This document shows positions 41,855-53,439 of a DNA stretch of 64,000 bases, one piece after another. Each line of letters starts with the position of its first letter. Positions within the stretch are counted from its first letter, which is position 1. Source of the DNA: Gracilaria domingensis (taxonomy: Eukaryota; Rhodophyta; Florideophyceae; Gracilariales; Gracilariaceae); the NCBI GenBank assembly GCA_022539475.1, contig VCMS01000036.1:62001-126000 (forward strand), in the 5' to 3' direction. The position numbers and the translations under genes are program-made. The notes beneath the pieces are model-generated. The model saw only the letters and a program-made list of their open reading frames with translations. It had not been told where the DNA came from and searched no databases.

Positions 41855-42634
41855 CTAGACCAGCGATGAACGAGGTCCTGCGGCAAGGCTTTCAATAGAT
41901 CGTTGAAGCGTTCTACGTATCGCATCTCTTTCCTTATCGTCTGTTGCCTTTTCCATTAAAGATTTCGCTTTCTCGATAGCGCTCATTGCCTCATTGTTCC
42001 AACGCTCCCTTGCATGTAGCGCTTCGTACACCATTTTATCACGCTCTGCCGCTTCGAGTTCTTTTGCCACGACCTCTTCTCGCGGTTGCAGAGCAGAAAC
42101 CAGCTCATTTATTGCTGCACCGTGCCCTTCGGATACAAGTCTTTGCTTTCTACGCTTGTGCTCATGCACTATGGTGGAACTGGAGACATTCGGTCGCACG
42201 CCTTCCGCAACCCCTTCCTCTCTCTGTGCGTCTAAACTTAGCGCCCGAGTTGCCAAAGGAGCCATTATTGCATGCAGCTGCAGGAAGCAATGGGCGTTTA
42301 TAATATAGGTCCGGCCACCGGAGTAATAAACGAACCTTTCTAAATCTCCCTGACCAGAGCTTTCGAAGCGGGACTTGCAGGTACCGTAAAAGCTTTTAAA
42401 TTCTCCGAACTTCCTTTTAAGCACACCACCGTCGCGCAAATATGGTCTTGCTGAAGGGTCAATACCTATAATGTCACTCAAAGCAACTCCTCCACAGAAT
42501 GTTCGCACCGGTTCTGGTTTGAATGTAACATCATTAAATAGGGGAGAAACTCTTTCCGTCCAGAGATCAACTGTGTCAGCATCAAGCTCTTCTCGTGTAA
42601 GGCAACGCATTAATCTTTGCGTTGCTGACGCCAT
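41855..42634 (-). CDS. Conserved-looking protein of unknown function, probably transposon-associated
   Basis: 259 residues from an ATG. Residues 1-120 look like a compact domain: LWTERVSPLFNDVTFKPEPV, then a Gly-Gly-Val and IDPSARPYLRDGG, then KFGEFKSFYGTCKSRFESSG. The C-terminal part is charged coiled coil. It reminds me of a family widespread in oomycetes and red algae whose role is not known and which often sits near DNA transposons; this is memory, not a search. It lies 36 bp downstream of the ORF at 42671-43204 on the same strand, a very tight spacing for separate eukaryotic genes. Confidence 0.55.
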   Translation of the reverse strand: MASATQRLMRCLTREELDADTVDLWTERVSPLFNDVTFKPEPVRTFCGGVALSDIIGIDPSARPYLRDGGVLKRKFGEFKSFYGTCKSRFESSGQGDLERFVYYSGGRTYIINAHCFLQLHAIMAPLATRALSLDAQREEGVAEGVRPNVSSSTIVHEHKRRKQRLVSEGHGAAINELVSALQPREEVVAKELEAAERDKMVYEALHARERWNNEAMSAIEKAKSLMEKATDDKERDAIRRTLQRSIESLAAGPRSSLV

Positions 42635-42670
42635 TCTTGTGTCTCCTAGAACGTGTAGCAGTCGACAGTA

Positions 42671-43204
42671 CTAATTTGCTTCAAAAGACGGGCGGCGTCC
42701 ATCAGGTAAGGGATCATTGCGAAGCCCATGAGGCTGTCCAATCTGTATTTTTCCATCTTGGATAACGGGCTTGTCACCACTGCTCCAATGAACAACCTCT
42801 TCTCCTGATGACGTTTTGGTGATGCGCACCGTTGTACCTTGTATGTGCAATAACCGGAAGTACACAGGATCGCTTGGATCATAAGATCCATCCATTAGGT
42901 TGCAAAGATCACCTAACTCTATTTCGCGCTGCACGAGTTTTGTCCCAATGACAATTCTCTTCGTGCTAAGCTTTGCATTTTGAGCTCCAATAATATGTAG
43001 CTGTTTTAAAGCCTGTTTGCAATCGACCGTATGAAACTTGTGGTGTTGCAGGAGAGCGGTCGAATCTTCTGGTGTCTTTGGCACTACATTTGGCACATTT
43101 GTCGGCGTCACTAGTACTGGTCCGGTTGTGTGTGATGCAGTGCTCTCCGTTTGGGCTTTGGCTGTATCAGGTGCGCCATTTTTTAGGCTTGCAGTGGAGC
43201 TCAT
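42671..43204 (-). CDS. Unknown 177-residue protein
   Basis: ATG at 43204. A Thr/Pro/Ser-rich N-terminal 45 residues precede a folded-looking part (LLQHHKFHTVDCKQALKQLH, then VYFRLLHIQGTTVRITKTSS). No family recognised. It might be an upstream exon of the same gene as 41855-42634 or a second ORF of the same element. Confidence 0.45.
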   Translation of the reverse strand: MSSTASLKNGAPDTAKAQTESTASHTTGPVLVTPTNVPNVVPKTPEDSTALLQHHKFHTVDCKQALKQLHIIGAQNAKLSTKRIVIGTKLVQREIELGDLCNLMDGSYDPSDPVYFRLLHIQGTTVRITKTSSGEEVVHWSSGDKPVIQDGKIQIGQPHGLRNDPLPDGRRPSFEAN

Positions 43205-43399
43205 GCTTCTCTCTACCGGCGTGCGGTTGCGCGCATAACTCGAGAAAGACTAGGGACGGGTGCATGTGGTAGACCAGGAAGACTAGCCCTTCCACTTACG
43301 GGGTGCATGCGCAGAACGTGGTGTGGTCCGTTTCTGTCTGGAGAACAGCGGAAACGCCAGACGGAAACGAAAGAAGAAATAGCATTTACCCAACGTGTT

Positions 43400-45200
43400 C
43401 AATTTCGATTGGTTTGCCTCTTGTTCAGTTTTTCTTTTTCGCAATCACATCAACTGCTAGAACGCCCCTCATCTGCACCCAAATTATGAATAATTTAATA
43501 AACCTAAACTATTTTTCAAATTCAGAACCCTTTTTGTCAATTGATTGTTTTCAGGCAAATGCTATGGCTTCATCATTACAGTAGGGAGCTCTTCCTACGT
43601 TAAGGCACGGAAGCTTTGTGGTTTATGAAACTGTTTCGCAGTCACTGCTTAAAAGCAAATATCTCTTGACATCATTCTCGATATTTTTCTAATCCTTTGC
43701 TTTACATCTAGTTTTATTTTGACAACGCTCCTACTTCACTTCATACTTTGAAAAATCTATTTTTACTGCCTCTTTCAATCATTACTATTTCCAAAACGCT
43801 TAAAGCCTATTTTTACACTCGTCAAATTACTATGAACAACTTTCTCATTTTTAACAAAAGACACACCACAAGCACCCCACAACAAAAACAGTTATATCTA
43901 CAACACAAAAAATATATAACAACTACTTAAACAACATTCATCTGTTTTCATTTCTAATGAGTTTCTCTAATCTCAAGTAAACGTTCTAAACACAAATAAT
44001 TTCATTTACAATTTCACTATAACATAATATTCTACCCTACGAAAATGAATAATTTTTTATTGGATGTTTTCACCCCTGTATAGAAAATTTATTTGTTTAT
44101 ACAATATTATGTAAAATGCTATATGGCTTACAAAAAAGGATACAAATAAACTTTTGTATCATTTTCAAAAAAATGACAAACTTTAGTACAAATTTGGTAG
44201 AAAACATCTATTGTTTTCAAAGTTATGATAACATTTTAGTTACATTTCTATTTCCGCACAAAAAGCAGGCGATTATGACTTTCAAACGAAAAAGACTATA
44301 CCTTTATCTTGCTGTTACATCGTTACAACTAAATTTCAAGCATTTTTACAAACTCACCAACGTTTCTCTTCTTCATTTTGATTTCATATGAAAAAAAACC
44401 GAATTGGGGACACCACCAAATGTTTTCAATATATTTAATTGGCTGCAGAATAGGTTGTAAGTGTTCAAGACGCAATGTGAAGGATAATTAAATCAAATAA
44501 ATGTAAACAAACGTTTAGAAAAAAGTTTGAGACTAATTAATTATAATATTAGAGCCCTAACAAGTTTTGTAGGAACATCGTAGTACAATTTATGCAAAAC
44601 ATTGATCCACTCTTCTTAGCTCGACTTCTTATATCAGTTTTCATTCATTTTTTATATATCTATTGTTCTTCTTTCGCATTAAAACTAATGGCAAGTGCTT
44701 GTGAACGGCATTATCTTAGATTCCGTTTTTTGTTTCACTAGTAATTAATTTATAAGATCTTATTGCGAAAATGTCTTTCAATAATCTTTCTGCTTCTTTA
44801 AGCGATACATATGATCTGCTGTTCGGAAAGACTGATGAAATATTCAAAATCTCCCGCAATATTACCGCCGTTCATATTTATGTGTTCCGAGCACTACAAC
44901 CATACGACTTTACACATAAGAAGAGGTGTGCTTCTTTTATTAGTTTAAAAGGATATAGACTGACAGAGGAGACATTTTTGAAACATTACGTTACTTTTTG
45001 ATATGTAAGGCTACAAGAATATCCTCTGTCTAGATTCCGGGCAATCGTGTCCAAGACGAAAGGAAATCTTTTTCTTTGCTCCAGTGCCAAGTTTTGCGCA
45101 AGACATGTAGCAAAATGTAAGCAGTCTCATCACGTTTTATGGAACGTGGCAAAATTGGAGTCTGCTGATAGTAATATAAGTTCCACAGAGACCACGAAGT
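43400..45200. other. A+T-rich block without a recognised gene
   Basis: From about 43480 to 45000 the sequence is strikingly A+T-rich (roughly 70 percent by eye) against about 50 percent in its surroundings, with many poly-A and poly-T runs. Open stretches (for example 44116-44391 and 44771-45001) match nothing known. No tandem array is evident. It could be an organellar insertion, a centromere-like or matrix-attachment segment, or a decayed A+T-rich element. Confidence 0.55.
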
Positions 45201-45212
45201 GATAAGTGTGCC

Positions 45213-48200
45213 TTGAAGTCGTCTCAGCGACGTTTTGAAGAGATAGCAGTTTATCCGACATTTTCGAAGGATTCGCTAGATAGAAACGATCCTGCGTCTC
45301 CGCGTAACACATGGAATATGGCCGGGGTATCACCTAACCAGGAAAATTATCTTGGAGCTATATCTGAACAAGGTAAATATACTTTTGTCACGTCTGAGAA
45401 ACGTAGTTCTGTTCGACACATATCTGAACAAAAGCTTTATCGCGCGGAAGCAAAACAGGGTTCAGAATACGACAAAAGTCTTGCAAGGCAGGTCTTTTTC
45501 TTTGCGCAAAACGCTTTCAGGCTACTTTGTGAGCACCTTGACTTTGTTCCTAATATGGATCAACTAGAATCACTACAACATGTTTCAAATCCGCAACGAA
45601 GATGTTCAAACTGGGTATTTTGGGTAAGAGAGATGTCTTACAAGAAAACTTTGAGTGGAAGAATTGCCGGTTCCAAGTTACCAGACTTCATTGGCTCCTC
45701 AGATTTTGGAAATGAAGGAGTCAGAGATCCAAAGAAGTGCTGCCTAGTCAAACTACCTCCTCACCTGCAAGCTGCAAATCCTCAGCTTATCGCTAGTTTG
45801 GTGGCATTGGCACAACATGTAATCTTTCCCGAAAGACGTGCGGAGAGTTGAAACTGTCCTCTCCATCCTCTGATCTCTCGAGAGAAGTTTTGCACACGTC
45901 CAGTTCATTTGCAAGAGTCTCCAACGCTCTTACACATCAATTTTGATGTCGACTACCATTATTTCTTTTTGAAAAACGATGAAACATAAAGACATTTGTC
46001 ATGGGCAGTGTTTGCGGGTTTTGGAAGGCATAGGCACACTCTGCCTATGAGAAAGCTTTCCCCAAAACTAGTCCATAATTTTTATATGAAAACTTTGTCA
46101 AGGGGCCAAAATTCTTACTGGTCCAATGATTATTCAAAAGCTAGAGGAAACATTTGGCTATGCCCCCTCCCCAGCGATCGTGAAGAGCATCTGTAAAGAC
46201 TTTCCGAAAGAGCAGCATCCAGCTGGAAAATTGTTAACTGCTTTCTTGGAAGCATTTCACTCTCAAAAGCAGCTCATTAGAGACGAGCATTCTTACGTGC
46301 TGTCAATTGAAAATCATAGAGAAGATGATGAATTCAAACTGACACGTGAGCAAAAGGGTTCGTCAGTGGTATTTGGAGATCCCAGATTGTTGATTAAGGC
46401 TTCCTCAAGTCCTAGATTTGGCTGCGGTGCCACTTTTGGAATTGTGAGCAGACATGGCGCCAATTGTAGAGAAAAACGCCCTGGAGAGGGATGCACAGAG
46501 GTGCTTTTCATATTTCGTTGATCCGTTATCGGCTTCGACATCTCATGTTATGATAGGTTACTGTGGTAATGGCCCCATTTTTGGGTATGCCTAGGAAGGG
46601 TAGTGTTTCTGCACACGTGTGCTGAGTTGGCCCGATGCCGGGTGCGCCGTAGCAAGCCTGCCGCGGTTTCACACGAGTAGAGTGCTGGCCGGCAGAGAAG
46701 GATAGTTAGATGTTTTAGTTGATATTTTCAAGTGCCCTATATAAGTGGCTGCACTTACCGCCACTGTACGGGAAATAAACCTCAAGGAGGCCTTTGGCTC
46801 TAGGTTCTTGCGGCGTACGAACGGTTCTTCCTCCCTAACAGGGCTATACCGCCGCATCCCCGGAGTCTCTATCCACCTCTACCACTGAGGAGTCCTAGAC
46901 CGTCGTTACGGCATCTTTCCTATTGTTTCATTGTTGTTACCTCCGTCACACGGCTGTATTTAGTCTGCGCTGTTATACAGGTTTGGCCCACATTGTCTGG
47001 GAATATTTCCCGATCTCGCGAGTCAGTGCACCGCTGCGCGGCTCGTTTGTTGTTCGTTTTTCCCAACACCGTTGACCTGGATATTTCCACTCGCTGTGGC
47101 TCGCCAGAATCACCTGGATTCTACGCCGATTCTACACCCCCCTACCTCCGGCTGCACGCCCAAAACGGGCCTGCCCGGATTTACACCCGGCTCGTTTCGG
47201 CCCTACCGGAGGGTTCTACCGCTGTCCCTACCCCTATAGGGACCAGGGCTTGAACACCCTGTCGGTGGTTTTCCGCGACACGGATGCTGTTTTCCCGCAC
47301 GCGGGTTTGCAGCACACCAATGGAGAACTTCTGGCCTTAGAGACTTGATTTGAATTGTCGCCAAAGACGAAGAAAAAGAATGCGTTTATTCTGTAATTCA
47401 TCAGCCTGTGCTAGGAAAACTGCCCGTTTTCGCTCATTGCTGTTCCAAGAGTTTATTAAGCAGCTTCGATACTGTGGCCTTCATGATCTTCTACGTGGTA
47501 CAGGGAAAAATCCTGTGACAATGGCTAGGAACTTTGAAACAACCTATGCCTTTTAGCTTAGCCACCATTCTGAGTGAACAATTTAGGGCAGGGTCTGCTA
47601 CTGACTATTTGAAGGCAATTGCAGTTGGATGGGATGTACATGCAAAGAGATGCATTACTGAAAAGTGCAGTGTGGGGAACGAACGGACTCTTTTTCAGTG
47701 GGCTCTAGAAACTTGGGACTTAAACTGTCGTGTATTATGCAACAAGGCTTTGGATTTTATGAAATGCACGGGTGGAAAATGGGAATTGTTTGCCACTTGG
47801 TTGAACAACAACCAATGTGCGTTCATATTATGGTTTCAGAAGTTGAATTATTCCATTCCTACCGCAGAAAGGCATCTTGCTCTGTTTTCCGACACCAACG
47901 CGAACGAATCCTACCACAACAGAGTTAAGTCGCTGCCAAACTTTGCATTGCAACGGGGTCGTAGCTTAGAGTTCATGGATGCAATGAAGCTCTTGAGAGA
48001 GCTAGATTAACTGTATGCGGCAAATTTGTGCAAAACAACACCTCTCGAAGAATATCAAAAGATATCAAAACTTGAATGGAGACGTACTCAATCGGAAGCA
48101 CGAAAACGAAATGCTTCAGAAGTTACTGTTATTGATGACACGGTTGTTCCAGCACAGCAGCCTAAGAAATCTAAGAGGTCACCACCAATTTCTAAAAAGC

Positions 48201-48307
48201 TAAGAAGTACAATGGAAGAGAATAACTGTATCCAAGAGCTAAATTCGAAGATTGAAAAATTGGAAGCGATGCTTGTCAAAGTACTGGAGAAAAACAAGAA
48301 ATATTGA
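45213..48307 (+). mobile_element. MULE-like DNA transposon, decayed, carrying a solo LTR
   Basis: Coding-like blocks run on the plus strand: 45213-45851, 46126-46464, then after the LTR 47350-47556, 47534-48010 and, past an in-frame TAA in the same frame, 48026-48307 (Lys-rich coiled coil). TWLNNNQCAFILWF and SDTNANESYHNRVKSL resemble the C-terminal segment of MULE transposases, in which the Asn-x-x-Glu-Ser motif is typical. The catalytic core was not identified, so the assignment rests on this resemblance. Several stops and frame changes separate the blocks. Confidence 0.45.
46465..47316 (+). mobile_element. Solo LTR 1 (852 bp) with 5-bp target duplication CCAAT
   Basis: Starts TGTAGAG and ends CAGCACA (TG...CA termini), flanked on both sides by CCAAT (46460-46464 and 47317-47321). 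It matches 58660-59518 along its whole length. A TATA-like TATATAAG lies at about 46738 and an AATAAA at about 46774, the order expected for an LTR. No internal retroelement region is present, so it arose by LTR-LTR recombination. Superfamily (Ty1/copia or Ty3/gypsy) cannot be set from the LTR alone. The clean duplication points to a fairly recent insertion. Confidence 0.88.
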
Positions 48308-48559
48308 GAAATGGAAACTGTCGAGCAGAACGTGCTCGCGCGATACGCGGGGATTGTACTCATAACCCCCTTGGTAGGAGCGATTCCCGGTACTCGGAAT
48401 ATATGAATATTCGTATTCGAATATTGGCCCATGGATAGGATGTTTTCGCAGTATTGAGGTATGCACCCCCATGGAGTCCGCCATGACGTGACAGGGAGTT
48501 TTGCTGGAGGCGTGTACGCGTATAAATGAATAGGAGTGGTAACACATGGTATGGAATAT

Positions 48560-48975
48560 CCCTACAAAAAATTTTAATTTTTTTGAAGGTAAATGGAGTG
48601 CATCTTTCGGGGTGTTTAGCCTCCAACTGCATTCCGCCTGTACCCCATCTGCGTTCTAATGTGACACCCTTGGCAGGGCATTTTAATTTCTTAGTAGTTT
48701 ATTTCATTATTGTGAGTGCGCGTTGAGTGCAAACTGAGATCGTGGGGGGCGAAGTGCGGACAATGTGGGCGCAGATGGAGTGCAACATGTATCGCGTGCA
48801 CTCCAAGTGCGCTCCATGTGCTTAGTGGGCGTCCTCCAATGTGACACCGCGAAATTAGGCTGCAATCGCACATTGCTCGCACTCAATGAGCCATCCGTTT
48901 GGCATCCATGTATCATCCGTTGGTGCCATCCAACCTCAAATTGCACTCCCCTTTTTCCAAAACTTTCTCATATGG
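48560..48975 (-). mobile_element. MITE copy 2, 416 bp, target duplication TAT
   Basis: Reverse-complement copy of 3283-3700. Starts CCCTACAAAA; the far end reads TTTCTCATATGG, with small changes from copy 1. TAT lies on both sides (48557-48559 and 48976-48978). The independent 3-bp duplication here and at copy 1 fixes both element ends. Confidence 0.8.
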
Positions 48976-48979
48976 TATT

Positions 48980-50718
48980 TGTCAAATATTTCACTGGCCA
49001 CTGCCGCGGGCGGTCATGTGCCCCACCTGTGGACCTGCCCAGGTGTGCATTAGATTATTTAATTTAGTTTAACTAATTTATCGTTTACGATATAAGAGGT
49101 GACCTCCCGGTCACCTTCGCCTTCAGTAAAGGGTAACCGAGTGCGACTCTGGACTAGTTTCGCCTGCACGGAGTGTACAACGCCCTCACGAGGGTCACCG
49201 CGCGCGGTACGGACTAGATTCATCCTTCGGAATCATTCAGGCATTTCTCACCAATTGTAGCTATTGCCCTCTAGCTTATTCCGTCTTCGGGTCTGTTTCT
49301 ACTTGCATATATCTGCTCAACTACAAGTGGTAGATCTACTAGCTCCGTATAGGGATCTTTGCCGTGTGGACTTAGTCCACGTTATCGTCTCCAGCCGCCG
49401 GGTCTGTTGCCACTTTCCGCACCCCCCGCTGGGGGTTTCCTTCTTGCTTTTCCCATTTTTTCCGCCTTTAAGCCTGGCTTTTTTCCTGTTCTCTGGTGCC
49501 GCCCACCATGTGTTCTCCGTTCCCGGATCTTCACCGAGCCTGTTCCTCATCAACCTCCGAAGTATATTCCGAAGCACGAGCGGTCTTACAACCGCCATCT
49601 TCCCTGTACGGAGGGCTCATCCTCTCAGTCTACCTCCCACAAGGAGCAAGGACTCGAACGACTTGAGTGTTTCTCACGTTCCCGGGTTTTGCACTACAGA
49701 AACAGAAAAACAAAAGAGGACACATGGTGCTCAGTGCTACATAAGCAAAAAGTATTCTCTGAACCAATTCCTTACTTTCACACAATAAAACAATGTATCA
49801 AGTGCATTTTAGAAGCATGCCTTTCAATACTATGAATTAAGCATATAGGATTATGATGTCAAAAACATAGCTTTGTAGGTATTAGTACGGTATGGTATAT
49901 ATTTGTATTTTCTGAAAACTTTCAATTTACGATTTGAGCTCAGTTGAGCAAATGATATAACTTTTTGACTGATGTTTGGATATCATATATATTAGTTAGT
50001 TCTTTTTTTTCTGGTATAAATGTTTAGCTTAGAACAACAAGAAGTGCATATTTTTACCATGCTCTTAAATATGAAATAAATTACTATCCTTTACGTTATT
50101 CCAATATAGATGTTTATGTCATATTAGTATATGAGATATAATTTTCCAGTAAGGAAGCGACGTATCCACTACACTCGACCAGTTCTTTGTCAACCGTCTC
50201 ATTTCTGGTATGAAAACTTAGACTCAACATAACGTCCGCGTTTTTCCTTCGAACGTTTTGGTATTATAGTTTTTTTCCTGTTTGCCGTACTAGCGACATC
50301 ATCCTCTGCTTCCAGTTGCATCTCTTATTCTCCCGTCAAATGGTGCTGCGTCTTGTATCTCTCTCAATGCATCTTATTGAGTGAATTAGAGGGATTGGAA
50401 TCATAATAGTGAATGACGCATAACAGCTTCAACGTCTCCGATTCGAAGTCGTGGTACTGTCTCTCACAATTCGACTCTACTCTCCATGTCAGTTTCCCAG
50501 TGTGATTCTTCTCACAGAAGACCATTCTTATGTGTGCACGATACGTGACTTGGGTCGGGACACGATTGAAGTATTTGTCGAGTTCTTATTGGTTCAATAT
50601 GGGGGACAAGAAATCTCAAAGTTGTCTGAGATCCAAAACGTTGGATGTCAAAAACAAAACTCAACATAACAATCTGTAACATTTAACGCTCAGCCCTGAG
50701 TGGAGCTCCATTTCCTTC
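48980..50718. other. No gene recognised; A+T-rich from about 49.8 kb
   Basis: The first 600 bp contain GC-rich inverted motifs (for example GACCTCCCGGTCACC around 49103) that could be part of an LTR or untranslated leader, but no repeat partner exists in the window. After 49.8 kb the sequence becomes A+T-rich and featureless. Confidence 0.4.
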
Positions 50719-51623
50719 ATGTATAGTACAAATATACCCAGAGCAGATATGACGCAGCCATTCATTTGCGTCTATCATGCTGTGTCAAAGTGTCGAGTAA
50801 CAGATGGTATTATAAGAACACAATATGGCAACCAATGTGTCTCTTGTAAACAACCGGTTCATGCAACATGTGCTCAAGAACTTTCTTTTAACGAGGAAGA
50901 GATACAGGAAGGCTATGGGTCTTTTCGCTTTTGCACATCATGTTTTAAAGAAAAGGACGGGAATCTGTCACTCAAAGCACATCGGAGAGTCTTGATCGAG
51001 ACAGTAGCGCCTTTGAGAAAAATTTTGATGATTGTAATGGAAAGAAGGGCAATTGCTGTTCGTCCTCCCTGTGTATTCCAGAAGAGTTGCTCCCGCCCGG
51101 CGTAAAGGTTTTTATGCTAAGTGTGAAGAGAGCATTGTAACATGACATGCAGATTCAGTTGAAAGTTCATAGCACGTCAATGCCGAAGGAGTGGGACACA
51201 AATGGAATGAGTCGGAACATGAAAAGCAAACAACATTCGTCTGCAATCTTCTCTTCTAAGTGCGCTGTCAAGAAGAGAAAGTACAGAAAGAAAAAGTTGA
51301 ACAGGGAAAAAAAGAATGAGAGATGCAGGGCCCGGTATAGGAGAAGTAAGGGGCAAGGGACGAGAGCAAACGAGCCCATATTTGTACGCAGAGATAAGGG
51401 AGACAATTCCCTAATGCCATATGTGGAAGATATGACCGCTCGAAATGTCGAGTTCTTAAGCGAAGGTGAAATTAGAACAGTTCAAGTGCGAGATACGTAT
51501 GGAATAGAAGCATGGTATCATTCTTTGTTTCCTCACAGCTCGGGAACCGAAACATTGCCCAATGACCAATATCGTATAATTCATTCGTTTTTCGGAGTAC
51601 GAACTGCGGCTGGACATAACTGA
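50719..51623 (+). pseudogene. Zinc-finger protein remnant of unknown function
   Basis: At 50719-51105 the sequence QCVSCKQPVHATCAQ followed by FRFCTSCF gives a CxxC-x4-HxxC...CxxC arrangement like a PHD-type zinc finger. A second block (51147-51623) has a Lys/Arg-rich middle and GTETLPNDQYRIIHSFFGV. Stops and frame changes separate the blocks. It probably is an accessory ORF of an element, but it could also be a decayed host gene. Confidence 0.4.
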
Positions 51624-52239
51624 CTAGGGATGAAAAGGGTAGGAGGGATGCGATAGAGATAGAAGGGATCCGAGTTGCAGGCCAAAAAGCTGAGCGAAGT
51701 TTTTGTGATCGAGTGACCTAGGTTGACGATCATGTCGCAAAAACGGTCTGGAGAAGACACCTCGGTGACTCTCAATCAGAGACGGCGTTGGCAGCGCCTC
51801 CGTGGGACACGTTTGGTGGCGGTGAGCATTGATCGTCACCGAAAGCTCGCGGTGACGTAATCGTCGCTTCTGCTGAACACAGTCGGTAATGCGCGGGGTA
51901 CACAGTAGGCTTTGAAGCTCTATGCGATTAGAGACGCCAGCTGAGATCTGCCCTCGGTTGAGCAGCAGATGCTGTATGCAAGCCTTTAATCGATATAATC
52001 GATATTCTGAACATTTTTTGCTTCATTTACGTCAGATGGTTAAGATGTATACACAATTCCAAGGACTTCGCCCAATCGGGCACTTCATTAGCATAAATCT
52101 AATTTTGTTCCGCCTTACCCATTGACTACGCTTCTATTTCTGCTTGTGCACCACTTTAGGCGGGAACTTTATCGCGAACAGAAACTGTACTACACCGTTG
52201 ATCCAACAACTTGTCCTCACTAACATTCCAGTTCCCTCA

Positions 52240-53436
52240 GTGCTATTTTCAGCACCGTTCCACTGTCCAGGATGACAGTTTCTACTTCCAGATCCCCCAT
52301 ACCTGCCGGCTTTCAGCGCGGAGCTCAAGAACGGGCTCCCCTGCCCCCGGCACGTAGTATTCTAAGCTCCAACGCTTCCAACACACTCCATGAAGAAAAC
52401 CACAGTCAGAACTCAGCAGCATCCTTATCCCTACGGCCCACAAAGCCAAAAAAAGCAAACGCGCAGTCCATAATATGCTGATAATAACAGATCGCACAAG
52501 AATTGCTTCTTGGATGACGAAGCACGCTCTGGTTCACGGACCAAAGCATGTTAAATTAAAAGCAGTATCGCAGTTTTCCTCCTTATTTCGCAGCAGCAAC
52601 AACGCCAATCTTATGAAAGCGAGTCGTTCGTGGAGAAATCGGTATGAATACGTTCATGAAATGGCTCGTCTTAAAATCACGGATCGGGTTCTACGATAAC
52701 GCGCAACACATACAAGGGTACCAAAAGAGTCAATTTAAAAGTACGGGCTGGACGCGGGCGCAAGCAAAGGGACCGGGTACGAGATCTCGAGTTGAACATG
52801 GTATTGGAATTCGATCGATTGCATAAGCTGGTAGTCAAAATCAATTGGAAGACGCTGCAGACTCTGGCACTAGGTCTCATAAATGAATGTAATCAACGAA
52901 AATATAACAAGCACATAATCGATATCAGAACCCGTGAGTCCATACTTGAGCTCTTAACGCGAGGCTTAATCCAGAATTTTACTGATCGCAACTGCATCGT
53001 CAGTCGTGTTCATTCTGGAAAATAACTCGTTTTCCCAGAGAAGCAAGAAGATATTGCGAAGACCGTGCAATGTCACTTAAGCACATTGGCGATAGCGTTT
53101 TGTGGAGGGCGTTTGAGCGAAGAAGATGTCTGAAATGCTGATGAAACTCACTTTCAAATCAATCTGAATAACAGCAGAACACTCCGGTTCTGTGGGGAAA
53201 GAGTTGGTAAATACTCCAGCGTTTTCTCAGAAGGTGAAGAAATGACTATGATGGTGCGCATTAGCGGTGATGCTTACGCTAAAATTGAGCTGGTGTTCAT
53301 GGTTCTCCAGAACCGAAAATATTCGCACTTCATTCGTGGTGTCCCAGACGACGTGTCTAACGTTTCATATAGAAGTGGGCCAAAGAAGCGGATAGACACA
53401 ATTCTTATGTCTCAATGGCTCGTGAACAAAAGGTGA
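52240..53436 (+). mobile_element. DDE_1-type transposase, strongly decayed
   Basis: Blocks in order read as a pogo-related transposase: HGPKHVKLKAVSQFSSLFRSS (52500-52610), a basic linker, KLVVKINWKTLQTLALGLI and following (about 52790-53025), then around 53140 DETHFQINLNNSRTLRFCGE with the first catalytic Asp-Glu, and GVPDDVSNVSYRSGPKKRID at 53338-53436. I recall this type as common in oomycetes and red algae. It differs from the other two pogo-like copies in the window. Many stops and frame changes interrupt it. Confidence 0.7.
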
Positions 53437-53439
53437 TGA

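Noticed and set aside
43748-44391. Short genes in the A+T-rich block
   Set aside because: Compositions are those expected from A+T-rich DNA (Lys, Asn, Phe, Ile), with no motif or start context.
49000-49620. Third LTR
   Set aside because: Leader-like GC-rich sequence with short inverted motifs, but no TG...CA ends, no duplication and no partner copy in the window.
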